Shown: piece after piece, positions 1-7,123 of the stretch
Numbering within the stretch: position 1 is the first letter of the stretch
How the letters are laid out: each line of letters opens with the position of its first letter
NCBI GenBank assembly: GCA_017548225.1
Contig: JAFYMV010000170.1
Span: forward strand, 1-18,400
Length of the DNA stretch: 18,400 nt
Direction of reading: 5' to 3'
Origin: Bacteroidaceae bacterium
GTDB taxonomy: Bacteria > Bacteroidota > Bacteroidia > Bacteroidales > Bacteroidaceae
The notes under the pieces: generated by a model
Seen by the model: the letters and a program-made list of their open reading frames with translations, nothing else
What the model was told of the DNA's origin: nothing
The model's database searches: none
Position numbers and translations under genes: made by a program

Positions 1-1845
1 AAGGATGATACCGGTGAGGTATAGCCCCATGAGCACTATGCCCGAGTGGTGAGGGAAAAAGGCGGCCACGAAGATGATGTATACGGGCAGGCGGGCACTG
101 CACGACATGAGCGGGGTAACAAGCATGGTGATGAGCCTACCCTTGCGGCTCTCAATCATGCGCGTAGCTAGCACAGCGGGCACATTACAACCGAAGCCCA
201 TGATGAGTGTGATGAACGATTTTCCATGTAATCCCATACGGTGCATGGCCTTGTCCATGATGAATGCAGCACGCGACATGTAGCCCGAATCTTCCATCAG
301 CGAGATGAAGAAGTATAAGATGAGGATATTGGGTAGGAAGACGATGACCCCACCTACTCCACCAATGATGCCGTCAACAACCATGTCCTTGACAGGTCCT
401 TCGGGTAGTAATTGCTCAAAGAGAAGTCCCACCTTCTCCACTAACCACTCGATACCCTGCATGGGGTACTCGCCCAGCACGAAGGTGGCCTCAAACATGA
501 TGAATAGTGAGATAAGGAAGATGACGACGCCCCACACCTTGTGGGTGACGAGACGATCGAGCCGCTCGGTAAAGCGGGGATTGGCTTTGATGGTGCGTTG
601 GGGAGGTGTATAGGTTTCCATCAATGCACCCTGTATGAAACCTTGCTTGGCGGTGCGTATGGCTTTGGGCACGCTCTCGCCCATGAGGCGGGTGTAGCGG
701 CGGCGCTCCTTATCGCGCAGGGCAAAGATGGCCTTGCTATTAGCCATATGCTCGCGCACATATTGCTCTATGCCGGCATCGCCCTCGAGGAGTCCGATGG
801 CTACATAGCGCGTAGAGTAGCAGTAGCGGGTAGCCTCGCTCTTCCACACCTCATTGCGCAAGGTCTCAATGCTCTGCTCCAACTCGGTGCCGTGATAGAT
901 GTGTATGTGGCGATATGAATGCTTCTTGTAATGGGTGTCAAGGGTATGGTCGCGGGTAAAGTCGACCTGGTGTTCGGTGTGGGCTTCAGTGTGCACAATG
1001 CTACGGTGCCACTCCTGAAGCTCGCGCATCACCTCCTTGTTGACCTCACCCTCATCGTCGAGGAAGTCGGCCCCCTCGTAGATATTGATGGCCAGGTGGA
1101 GCAGATGCTCCAATCCCTCACTATTGAGGCTTACGGTGGGTACAATGGGCGTACCCAAGAGCATGCTCAGGGTCTGATAGTCGAGCATGGAGCCTTCGGC
1201 CTGCATGGCGTCAAACTTGTTCAGAGCTACGATGACACGCAAGTTCATGTCGAGCAACTGGGCCGTTATCTGCATGCTGCGCTCAAGGTCGGTGGCATCG
1301 ATGACGCTGATGACAATATCGGGCGCATCGCCTACAAGGTGGCGGCGTACGGTCCAGGTATCAGCGGTGCGTGAGGTAAGCGAATAGGTATCAGGAAGGT
1401 TGGTAATGTGGAGGTGATAGTCTTGAAAATCGCGCTCTCCCATCAGGATGTCTTCTGCATCAGGTAGCGGAGTGGCCTTGCCTTGTGTGAGCGTCGTGAA
1501 GAGCGAGTTCTTGCCCGACAGAGGTTGCCCTACCAGTGCAATCTCTATCTTGTGACGGTGGCGATGGGCCAAATTCTTCAAGGCACCGGTAGACACTTCG
1601 GCTACCTGCATCTCGTGAGCTGCCTCTTCGGCCGTGAGCACCTCGATCATTGAAGCTTCAAGGATGGAGAGCTTGCGTAGCACTCCCTCAACATCGATAC
1701 TCATACAGGTAGCTTCTACATCCAACACTTCGATACAGATGCCTTTGTAAAATCCAGCATCTACGGCACGCTTGCGCGCACTACCGTGTCCCTTGACCTT
1801 GACGATGCAGCCCTTCTGGCCTACACACATTTCTGATATACGCAT
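1..1845 (-). CDS. feoB: FeoA-FeoB fusion ferrous iron transporter, partial (3' end outside window)
   Basis: Inner-membrane Fe(II) uptake protein with FeoA fused ahead of FeoB; 615 codons lie in the window. Residues 1-80 resemble the SH3-like FeoA domain. A G domain starts near residue 99, with G1 written GQPLSGKN (106-113), G3 written NLPD (149-152) and G4 NKFD (209-212). FeoB normally has GNPNSGKT and DLPG, so G1 and G3 are degenerate. Residues 280-318 contain ten histidines. The permease begins near 437 and keeps family signatures: LPNILILYF, EDSGYMSRAAF, GFGCNVPA (550-556) and MSCSARLPVY. The ATG at 1845 is the first after an in-frame TAA, and a good promoter lies about 40 bases upstream. 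Bacteroidetes commonly carry FeoAB fusions. FeoB paralogues can move other metals (Porphyromonas gingivalis FeoB2 has been linked to manganese), so the metal here is not certain. The family assignment is secure. Confidence 0.95.
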   Translation of the reverse strand, partial: MRISEMCVGQKGCIVKVKGHGSARKRAVDAGFYKGICIEVLDVEATCMSIDVEGVLRKLSILEASMIEVLTAEEAAHEMQVAEVSTGALKNLAHRHRHKIEIALVGQPLSGKNSLFTTLTQGKATPLPDAEDILMGERDFQDYHLHITNLPDTYSLTSRTADTWTVRRHLVGDAPDIVISVIDATDLERSMQITAQLLDMNLRVIVALNKFDAMQAEGSMLDYQTLSMLLGTPIVPTVSLNSEGLEHLLHLAINIYEGADFLDDEGEVNKEVMRELQEWHRSIVHTEAHTEHQVDFTRDHTLDTHYKKHSYRHIHIYHGTELEQSIETLRNEVWKSEATRYCYSTRYVAIGLLEGDAGIEQYVREHMANSKAIFALRDKERRRYTRLMGESVPKAIRTAKQGFIQGALMETYTPPQRTIKANPRFTERLDRLVTHKVWGVVIFLISLFIMFEATFVLGEYPMQGIEWLVEKVGLLFEQLLPEGPVKDMVVDGIIGGVGGVIVFLPNILILYFFISLMEDSGYMSRAAFIMDKAMHRMGLHGKSFITLIMGFGCNVPAVLATRMIESRKGRLITMLVTPLMSCSARLPVYIIFVAAFFPHHSGIVLMGLYLTGIIL

Positions 1846-1884
1846 ACTCTCGCAGATGTTTTAATGCTAACCTATTGTGAGGTG

Positions 1885-1916
1885 CAAAGATACAAATATT
1901 CAGAATTTTCAACAAA
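1885..1916 (-). promoter_or_regulatory. Bacteroidetes-type promoter for feoAB
   Basis: On the minus strand a -33 TTTG (1916-1913) is followed after 20 bases by TATCTTTG (1892-1885), an exact match to the TAnnTTTG -7 consensus used by the Bacteroidetes primary sigma factor. Transcription would start near 1880, giving a leader of about 35 bases before the ATG at 1845. I saw no clear Fur-box palindrome. Confidence 0.75.
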
Positions 1917-2010
1917 CTTTATTTAGATTCTTTTCAAACAAGAAGGCTAAAATGTACAATAATATAGGGGTTGGAAAGTTATTCCTACAGGACAAATACA
2001 GCGAAAAGTG

Positions 2011-2040
2011 TTGACTTGTGAGAAATTTGTACTACCTTCG
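2011..2040 (+). promoter_or_regulatory. Candidate promoter for the T9SS plug gene
   Basis: TTG at 2011-2013 is followed after 19 bases by TACCTTCG at 2033-2040, a near match to TAnnTTTG. The element ends only four bases before the ATG at 2045. Transcription would therefore begin almost at the start codon, and the message would be leaderless or nearly so. Confidence 0.5.
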
Positions 2041-2044
2041 CAAT

Positions 2045-3334
2045 ATGAAACGGCATATATACATAGGTATACTCGTAGTGCTGATGGGAATGGCCACCAT
2101 GGGCTATGCCCAGTCGGACATCGTGTATACCCCAATGATACATACCCTACAGACCATTGTCAATGATGACTGGCTGCACGATGATGTCATCGAACTGGGT
2201 ACGGATGATTGGGTGAGCATCGAGTTTGACCACTTCACGCACGACTATCACCGCTTTACCTACAAAATAGTGCATTGCAATGCCGACTGGACCCCTTCGG
2301 ACCTCTTCGAAGTGGACTATATGGACGGATTTAATGGGTTGCCTATAGAGGACTATGAGAACTCGTTCAACACCACCATGCTCTATACGCACTATCGCTT
2401 GGAACTGCCCAATGAAGATATCCAGTTCAAAGCATCAGGCAACTATAGAGTGGAGATATATCTTGACGACGATGACGATGACGAAGCCCCTAAACCCTCA
2501 ACCCTAAACTCTCAACCTTTAGTTGCCGTAGCCTGCTTCCGCATTGTAGATCCATGCATGGGGTTAAATGTATCGGTAACGGGCAATACGGATATTGACA
2601 CCAACTTGAGTCATCAGCAAGTATCATTCGTTCTCAACTATGCGCCCAACGAGGTGGTAGACCCCGCAACGGAAATAAAGCCTTATGTATATCAGAATGG
2701 CAGAACTGATAATTGCGTAACACAACTCAAGCCTACCTATGTGACTCCTGGCCGACTGGAGTATACGCACAACCAAAAGCTCATCTTCCCTGCCGGGAAC
2801 GAGTATCGCCGTTTCGAAGTGATCAATATGCATTACGCCACACAGGGTGTGGATGAGGTATCATACTTTGCCCCCTATTACCATGCCACCCTACTACCCG
2901 ACGCTCCGCGCCGAAACTATAGCTTCGACATGGACCATGACGGACGCTACCTCGTACGCTACAACTTGGCAGAGGATACCGATATTGAGGCAGACTATAT
3001 TTTTGTACATTTCAGTCTCTATATGCCCCGTCGCACAGGAGGTAATTTCTATCTTACGGGTGATTTTGCCTACGATAGCTTTACTCCTGAATATCAGGCT
3101 ACCTACAATAACGAGAAGCGTGCTTACGAAGCTACTGTACTGCTCAAGCAGGGAGCCTATGACTACATGTATCTTTGGGTGCCCGACGGGGGCCGCACAG
3201 GACAAACGGGCCCCGCAGAAGGCAACTCATACGAGGCAGAAAACGAATACCAAGTATATATCTACCACCGTCCTTTGGGTGGGCGATATGACCGTCTCGT
3301 AGCTGCACGACAAGTGAAGTTCACACAAGAATAA
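2045..3334 (+). CDS. Type IX secretion system plug protein (DUF5103 family)
   Basis: This 429-residue exported protein resembles the DUF5103 family, whose members include the periplasmic Plug that closes the SprA/Sov translocon of the T9SS when it is not occupied by PorV and cargo. A Sec signal peptide spans residues 1-23 (MKRH, a hydrophobic stretch, cleavage after YAQ). The start at 2045 was preferred over an upstream in-frame codon at 2018 because it places this signal peptide at the N-terminus. The N-terminal half is beta-rich; the C-terminal half carries family-like stretches such as PRRNYSFDMDHDGRY, YLTGDF and a final AARQVKF. Length matches the usual 410-430. Residues 141-159 hold an aspartate run and a short repeat-derived linker, described separately. 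No other T9SS gene is visible nearby. The family was assigned by recognition of overall pattern, not by alignment. Confidence 0.82.
   Translation: MKRHIYIGILVVLMGMATMGYAQSDIVYTPMIHTLQTIVNDDWLHDDVIELGTDDWVSIEFDHFTHDYHRFTYKIVHCNADWTPSDLFEVDYMDGFNGLPIEDYENSFNTTMLYTHYRLELPNEDIQFKASGNYRVEIYLDDDDDDEAPKPSTLNSQPLVAVACFRIVDPCMGLNVSVTGNTDIDTNLSHQQVSFVLNYAPNEVVDPATEIKPYVYQNGRTDNCVTQLKPTYVTPGRLEYTHNQKLIFPAGNEYRRFEVINMHYATQGVDEVSYFAPYYHATLLPDAPRRNYSFDMDHDGRYLVRYNLAEDTDIEADYIFVHFSLYMPRRTGGNFYLTGDFAYDSFTPEYQATYNNEKRAYEATVLLKQGAYDYMYLWVPDGGRTGQTGPAEGNSYEAENEYQVYIYHRPLGGRYDRLVAARQVKFTQE
2489..2516 (+). repeat. In-frame 14-bp direct repeat inside the plug gene
   Basis: Two adjacent 14-mers, CCTAAACCCTCAAC and CCTAAACTCTCAAC, differ at one base. 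They are translated in frame as part of PKPSTLNSQPL (residues 149-159), right after an aspartate run at 141-146. A closely related 14-mer occurs at 12595-12608 on the minus strand outside any gene, so the unit appears to be dispersed. Confidence 0.75.
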
Positions 3335-3370
3335 TGGGGTTAAGAGTGAGAGGTATTGCAAGTGATGAGT

Positions 3371-3480
3371 AATATCCCTGTATTAAAACTCCAATTTCTC
3401 TATAATGAAACTGTAATTTCTCTATAGTGATACTGAAGTCTCACAATAGAGATACTGAAGCTTCACTTTGTAAAAATGAA
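3371..3480. repeat. Degenerate 22-bp tandem repeat, five units
   Basis: Units can be laid out at 3371-3392, 3393-3414, 3415-3436, 3437-3458 and 3459-3480. The second and third are the closest pair, sharing AATTTCTCTATA and differing at a few positions after it. The outer units have drifted. TCTCTAT and ATAGAGA motifs in neighbouring units could pair. There are no unique spacers between units, so this is not a CRISPR array. Confidence 0.7.
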
Positions 3481-3535
3481 TTGGAACACAAACCTTATTT
3501 ATGGCAATAATGTAGATGTTTTCCCAAATGTCTCG

Positions 3536-3760
3536 TGCCATCCTGAACGGAGTGAAGAATCCCGCAAAGTCCCAACGCAAGATTGACTTAATGGCGACCT
3601 AAAGGTTATTCGCGTTGCTCAGAAACAAAGTTCGCTGGCCGAAGGGAAAAGCAATGACAACCGACGAACTAAGCGAGAGTAGAGATAAGTTTGCTTAATC
3701 TATACCGAGCAAGGAGGAGGGAAACTCTAAGTTAACATCGCGATGTCTTGTTGTAATGGG
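3536..3760. repeat. Mosaic of dispersed intergenic repeats
   Basis: This non-coding stretch between the plug gene and the small minus-strand gene contains two recognisable pieces. The first, CATCCTGAACGGAGTGAAG inside 3536-3564, resembles the TCATYCTGAGCGAAGCGAAG type of repeat seen between genes in many bacteria. The second, GCGACCTAAAGGTT from 3594 on, followed by AAACAAAGTTCGC and GGCCGAAGGG, resembles pieces of the block at 12660-12774. I see no open reading frame or RNA gene here. Confidence 0.55.
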
Positions 3761-3781
3761 TAAACTGCAATATTATCTCCA

Positions 3782-3807
3782 TAAAAAAGACTGCCCGAGA
3801 GCAGTCT
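3782..3807 (-). terminator. Rho-independent terminator of the small 87-aa gene
   Basis: Read on the minus strand, AGACTGC and GCAGTCT form a perfect 7-bp stem around a 6-base loop (3807-3788), followed directly by TTTTTTAT. It lies 25 bases after the stop codon of the gene at 3833-4096. Confidence 0.85.
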
Positions 3808-3832
3808 ACCAATAATTCGGTTATCACCGTTT

Positions 3833-4096
3833 TTACATCGCTTGCATTCTGCGAATGATATTACCTACTTCGGTGGTAAAATCCTCTTGTAACTTACGGT
3901 AGTATTTCTTCACACATCCGGGCTCGGGATGACCTGCACGAGCCAAGAACTCGTTCTGCAAGTAAAGGATGTCGGCCATGATTTCATCCGCTCTGGTACT
4001 ATCGGCCTTTTTTATCTGCTTCAATACGATGCATTCCAGGAACAAATCACTAGCGACATAGTTGATACCCTTCTTAAGATTTCTTTTGTTTGCCAT
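3833..4096 (-). CDS. Small hypothetical protein, Bacteroidales type
   Basis: I cannot name the function of this 87-residue protein. It begins MANKRNLKKGINYV and continues as an amphipathic, probably all-helical chain (SDLFLECIVLK, ADEIMADILYLQNEFLAR), with a conserved-looking turn HPEPGC near residue 57 and a basic stretch KKYYRKLQ. It has no signal peptide or membrane segment, so it is probably cytosolic. The case for a real gene is structural: a promoter at 4178-4209 on the same strand, an ATG at 4096, and a strong terminator 25 bases after the stop. The lone, monocistronic setting suggests an independently regulated small protein. From memory, similar small proteins opening with MANKRNLKKGINY occur in Bacteroidales, but I could not check this. 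Confidence 0.75.
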   Translation of the reverse strand: MANKRNLKKGINYVASDLFLECIVLKQIKKADSTRADEIMADILYLQNEFLARAGHPEPGCVKKYYRKLQEDFTTEVGNIIRRMQAM

Positions 4097-4177
4097 AATG
4101 CTACAATTTAAGTTTTGATGAATAGTGAAATCAGCAAGTGCAATATGGGAGTTGCAATATCCTTACCGATTATGGAG

Positions 4178-4209
4178 TAAAGGTAGACAATAAAAATAAA
4201 ACAGCCAAA
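4178..4209 (-). promoter_or_regulatory. Promoter of the small 87-aa gene
   Basis: TTTG on the minus strand (4209-4206) is followed after 20 bases by TACCTTTA (4185-4178), one base off TAnnTTTG. Transcription would start near 4172, leaving a 5' leader of about 75 bases before the ATG at 4096. Confidence 0.6.
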
Positions 4210-4347
4210 TAATAGAGAAAAAAAGCGATAAATTTGATAATCTCGCAAAAAAATGCAAAATTTGCGTCATCATATCTTTTTATATGGTTATATAGGAAGG
4301 TATGCGTTGACAAAAGACTTTTAATTCACTTTAATAACAAAATTACA

Positions 4348-5994
4348 ATGAAGAAAAGCGCATTGCAGATGGCAAGATCTTCGTACCAACCGAAGTTGCC
4401 CCAAGTATTGAGAAGTGCAGTAAAGATTGAAGAGGGTGCTCCCACACAATCTGTAGCTGACCAAGAGGCTATCAAGGAGTTGTTCCCCAACACCTATGGT
4501 ACTCCTATGTTGAAGTTTGTTCCCGCTGAGAAGATGGAGAGCAAGCCTATCAATGTGGGTGTAATCCTTTCTGGTGGTCAGGCTCCTGGTGGTCACAATG
4601 TAATCTCTGGTCTCTTTGACGGTCTTAAGATGCTCAACGCAGAGAGCCGCCTCTTCGGTTTCCTTATGGGTCCCGACGGTTTGGTTAAGCACAACTACCG
4701 CGAGCTCACTGCTGATGTTATCGACGAGTATCGTAACACTGGTGGTTTTGACATGATCGGTTCAGGTCGTACCAAGCTCGAGGCTAAGGAGCAGTACGAC
4801 AAGGGTCTTGAGATTCTCAAGAAGCTCAACATCAGCGCTCTCGTAATTATCGGTGGTGACGACTCTAACACCAACGCTTGCGTACTCGCTGAGTACTACG
4901 CTTCAATCAACGCTGGCGTACAGGTAATCGGTTGCCCCAAGACTATCGACGGTGACTTGAAGAACGAGATGATTGAGACTTCATTCGGTTTCGACACCGC
5001 TTGTAAGGTATATGCAGAGGTAGTAGGTAACATCGAGCGCGACTGCGACTCTGCTCGTAAGTACTACCACTTCATCAAGCTCATGGGTCGTTCAGCTTCA
5101 CACATCGCACTTGAGGTTGCTCTTCAGGTACAGCCCAACATCTGTATTATCTCTGAGGAGGTAGAAGCAAAGAATCAGTCACTCGACGATGTTGTAACTT
5201 ACATCGCAGGTATAGTTGCTCAGCGTGCTGCTAATGGCAACAACTTCGGTACTGTCCTCATCCCTGAGGGCCTTATCGAGTTTATCCCCGAAATCAAGTC
5301 ACTCATCAGCGAGCTTAACGACTTCCTCGCTCACAATGCTGCAGAGTTTGCTGCTGTTGCAGAAGAGGATCAGCGTCAGTACATCATCGACCACCTCTCT
5401 GAGGCTAACGCAAAGGTATATGCAAGCCTTCCCGAAGGCGTAGCTCGCCAGCTCTCACTTGACCGTGACCCCCACGGTAATGTACAGGTATCACTCATTG
5501 AGACTGAAAAGCTCCTCTCTGAGATGGTAGGTAACAAGCTCGAGGAGTGGCGTGCTGAGGGTAAGTACAATGGTAAGTTTGCTGCACAACACCACTTCTT
5601 CGGTTACGAAGGCCGTTGCGCTGCTCCCTCTAACTACGATGCTGACTACTGCTACTCACTCGGATATGCAGCTTCTTTGCTCATCGCTGATGGTAAGACC
5701 GGTTACATGCCTTCAATCCGCCAGACAACTCGTCCTGCAGAGGAATGGATGACTGGTGGTATCCCCATCACTATGATGATGAACATGGAGCGTCGTCATG
5801 GTCAGATGAAGCCCGTTATCAAGAAGGCTCTCGTGAAGCTCGATGGTGCTCCCTTCCAGGCATTCGTTGCTAAGCGTGAGCAGTGGGCTAACGAGACTGA
5901 GTATGTATTCCCCGGCCCCATCCAGTACTATGGACCCCGCGAGGTATGCGACCAGCCCACTATGACTCTCCGTTACGAGTTGGGCGATCTCTAA
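4348..5994 (+). CDS. pfp: Pyrophosphate-dependent 6-phosphofructokinase (PPi-PFK)
   Basis: This cytosolic glycolytic enzyme phosphorylates fructose 6-phosphate reversibly using PPi instead of ATP. Its 548 residues fit the long bacterial/plant-type PFP group. Motifs in order: GVILSGGQAPGGHNV (substrate and phosphate-binding N-terminus), GGDDSNTNA with Asp171-Asp172, PKTIDGDL (197-204) with Lys198 and the catalytic Asp201, and MGRSASHI. The Asp after GGD and the Lys in PKTIDGD are the classical marks of PPi use; ATP enzymes have Gly in those positions. The ATG at 4348 (MKKSALQ) gives the normal length; an in-frame TTG at 4234 would only add an AT-rich, poorly coded stretch. Codon choice is strongly biased, with GGT, CTC, TAC, AAG and ACT dominant, more so than in neighbours, which suggests very high expression. 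The 251 bases upstream are AT-rich; I could not pick a convincing promoter for this strand. Confidence 0.96.
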   Translation: MKKSALQMARSSYQPKLPQVLRSAVKIEEGAPTQSVADQEAIKELFPNTYGTPMLKFVPAEKMESKPINVGVILSGGQAPGGHNVISGLFDGLKMLNAESRLFGFLMGPDGLVKHNYRELTADVIDEYRNTGGFDMIGSGRTKLEAKEQYDKGLEILKKLNISALVIIGGDDSNTNACVLAEYYASINAGVQVIGCPKTIDGDLKNEMIETSFGFDTACKVYAEVVGNIERDCDSARKYYHFIKLMGRSASHIALEVALQVQPNICIISEEVEAKNQSLDDVVTYIAGIVAQRAANGNNFGTVLIPEGLIEFIPEIKSLISELNDFLAHNAAEFAAVAEEDQRQYIIDHLSEANAKVYASLPEGVARQLSLDRDPHGNVQVSLIETEKLLSEMVGNKLEEWRAEGKYNGKFAAQHHFFGYEGRCAAPSNYDADYCYSLGYAASLLIADGKTGYMPSIRQTTRPAEEWMTGGIPITMMMNMERRHGQMKPVIKKALVKLDGAPFQAFVAKREQWANETEYVFPGPIQYYGPREVCDQPTMTLRYELGDL

Positions 5995-6014
5995 TTCTCG
6001 ATTTGAAAACTGAC

Positions 6015-6055
6015 AGATGAAAGATGAGAGTTGTATAAACTCTTGTCTTTCATCT
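6015..6055 (+). terminator. Long imperfect hairpin downstream of pfp
   Basis: AGATGAAAGA (6015-6024) pairs perfectly with TCTTTCATCT (6046-6055); AGAGTT and AACTCT extend the stem inside it. No T-run follows, so it is a weak fit to an intrinsic terminator. It may instead protect the abundant pfp message's 3' end, or be one of the GATGAAAGATGAG-type repeats of this genome. Confidence 0.45.
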
Positions 6056-6126
6056 TGTCTTATATGACAATGGTCGTTTTCTATAACACATCTCTTTTCA
6101 CTTTTATCATTCATCTTACGACTTAA

Positions 6127-7083
6127 ATGACGAAGTCCACCCTACGCACAACCACCATTCGGGTAAACGGCAAGCCTGCTCCAAAGAAAAAGAGTACAGG
6201 CAAGCGCAAACCGATGTCCGAAAGGGAAAAACGCAAAGCCGCCAAAGCTAAAGCCAAAGCCAAAGAGCAGGCAAAGCGTAAGGCGCAACGCAAGATGGCG
6301 CGTAAGCGTCGCTGGGCACGCATTCGCCAGTCGGGCATCATGCATTGGATCCTCACTGGTGTTGTAGCGGTGGGATTACTGGCTTTCTTCTACTACTTCT
6401 TCATCCGCCCCTATAGCTATCGTTGGAAACCTTGCTATGGATTCAAGGGTTATGGAGTATGCCTCCCGGTGAACTACAAGGTACATGGCATTGATGTATC
6501 GCATCATCAAGGAGATATTGACTGGAATGCTGTCAAAGGTACCGAAAAGCAGGACTACCCTATTCGTTTCGTCTTCATGAAAGCTACCGAAGGTGGCGAC
6601 TACAAGGATAGACGCTTTGTTGAAAATTTCCGCAAGGCAGGTGAGGTTGGACTCATGCGTGGTGCATACCATTTCTACAATCCCAACACCGACCCTATCC
6701 GTCAGGCTGACTTCTTCATTTCACAAGTTAAGTTGAAGAAGGGAGACCTCGCTCCTGTACTCGATATCGAGCGCAAACCTCGCGACAAAGCACAGTTGCA
6801 AGCCAATCTCAAGATATTCCTCAATCGTTTGGAGTTGCACTATGGCGTAAAACCGATTATCTACACATCGTATAAATATAAAACGCGCTACCTCGACTCC
6901 CCCGAGTTTGACGCATATCCTTTTTGGATTGCTCACTACTATGTAGACATGCTTTCGTACAAGGGCACATGGCAATTCTGGCAACATACCGATTATGGTA
7001 CCGTGCCTGGAATAGACACCAATGTGGACCTCAATGTATTTAACGGGTCATTGAATGAACTTAAGAAATACACATTAAAGTAG
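6127..7083 (+). CDS. Membrane-anchored GH25 family lysozyme (muramidase)
   Basis: This 318-residue peptidoglycan hydrolase belongs to glycoside hydrolase family 25, whose members cleave the N-acetylmuramic acid-beta-1,4-N-acetylglucosamine bond. Residues 1-70 form a very basic Lys/Ala/Arg tail without hydrophobic character, and one transmembrane helix spans about 72-93. The catalytic domain follows from about 119: HGIDVSHHQGDIDW (Asp123), FVFMKATEGGDYKD, GAYHFYNP, and the catalytic DIE motif with Asp213 and Glu215, then WIAHYY, WQFWQHTDYG and IDTNVDLNVF. The positive-inside rule puts the basic tail in the cytoplasm and the enzyme in the periplasm. It lies 40 bases before the M13 peptidase gene, so the two may be co-transcribed. 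The assignment is firm; the role (wall turnover rather than attack on other bacteria) is inferred from the anchor. Confidence 0.93.
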   Translation: MTKSTLRTTTIRVNGKPAPKKKSTGKRKPMSEREKRKAAKAKAKAKEQAKRKAQRKMARKRRWARIRQSGIMHWILTGVVAVGLLAFFYYFFIRPYSYRWKPCYGFKGYGVCLPVNYKVHGIDVSHHQGDIDWNAVKGTEKQDYPIRFVFMKATEGGDYKDRRFVENFRKAGEVGLMRGAYHFYNPNTDPIRQADFFISQVKLKKGDLAPVLDIERKPRDKAQLQANLKIFLNRLELHYGVKPIIYTSYKYKTRYLDSPEFDAYPFWIAHYYVDMLSYKGTWQFWQHTDYGTVPGIDTNVDLNVFNGSLNELKKYTLK

Positions 7084-7123
7084 TATATGCTACGACTATT
7101 GCCAAAACATTATAACACTCAAT

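Noticed and set aside
919..1374. Plus-strand open frames across the feoAB region (also at 74-283, 305-613 and 541-918)
   Set aside because: They lie antisense to a continuous 615-codon FeoAB reading frame with family motifs, and their translations show no recognisable domain or consistent start signals.
3371..3480. CRISPR array
   Set aside because: The units are directly adjacent at 22 bases with no unique spacers, they are degenerate, and no cas gene is present.
3536..3760. Remnant of an insertion sequence
   Set aside because: No transposase fragment, terminal inverted repeats or target duplication could be found; the pieces look like short dispersed repeats.
4234..4347. N-terminal extension of phosphofructokinase from a TTG at 4234
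   Set aside because: The added 38 residues are AT-rich and unlike the strongly biased codons that begin at 4348; the ATG at 4348 gives the family's normal length.
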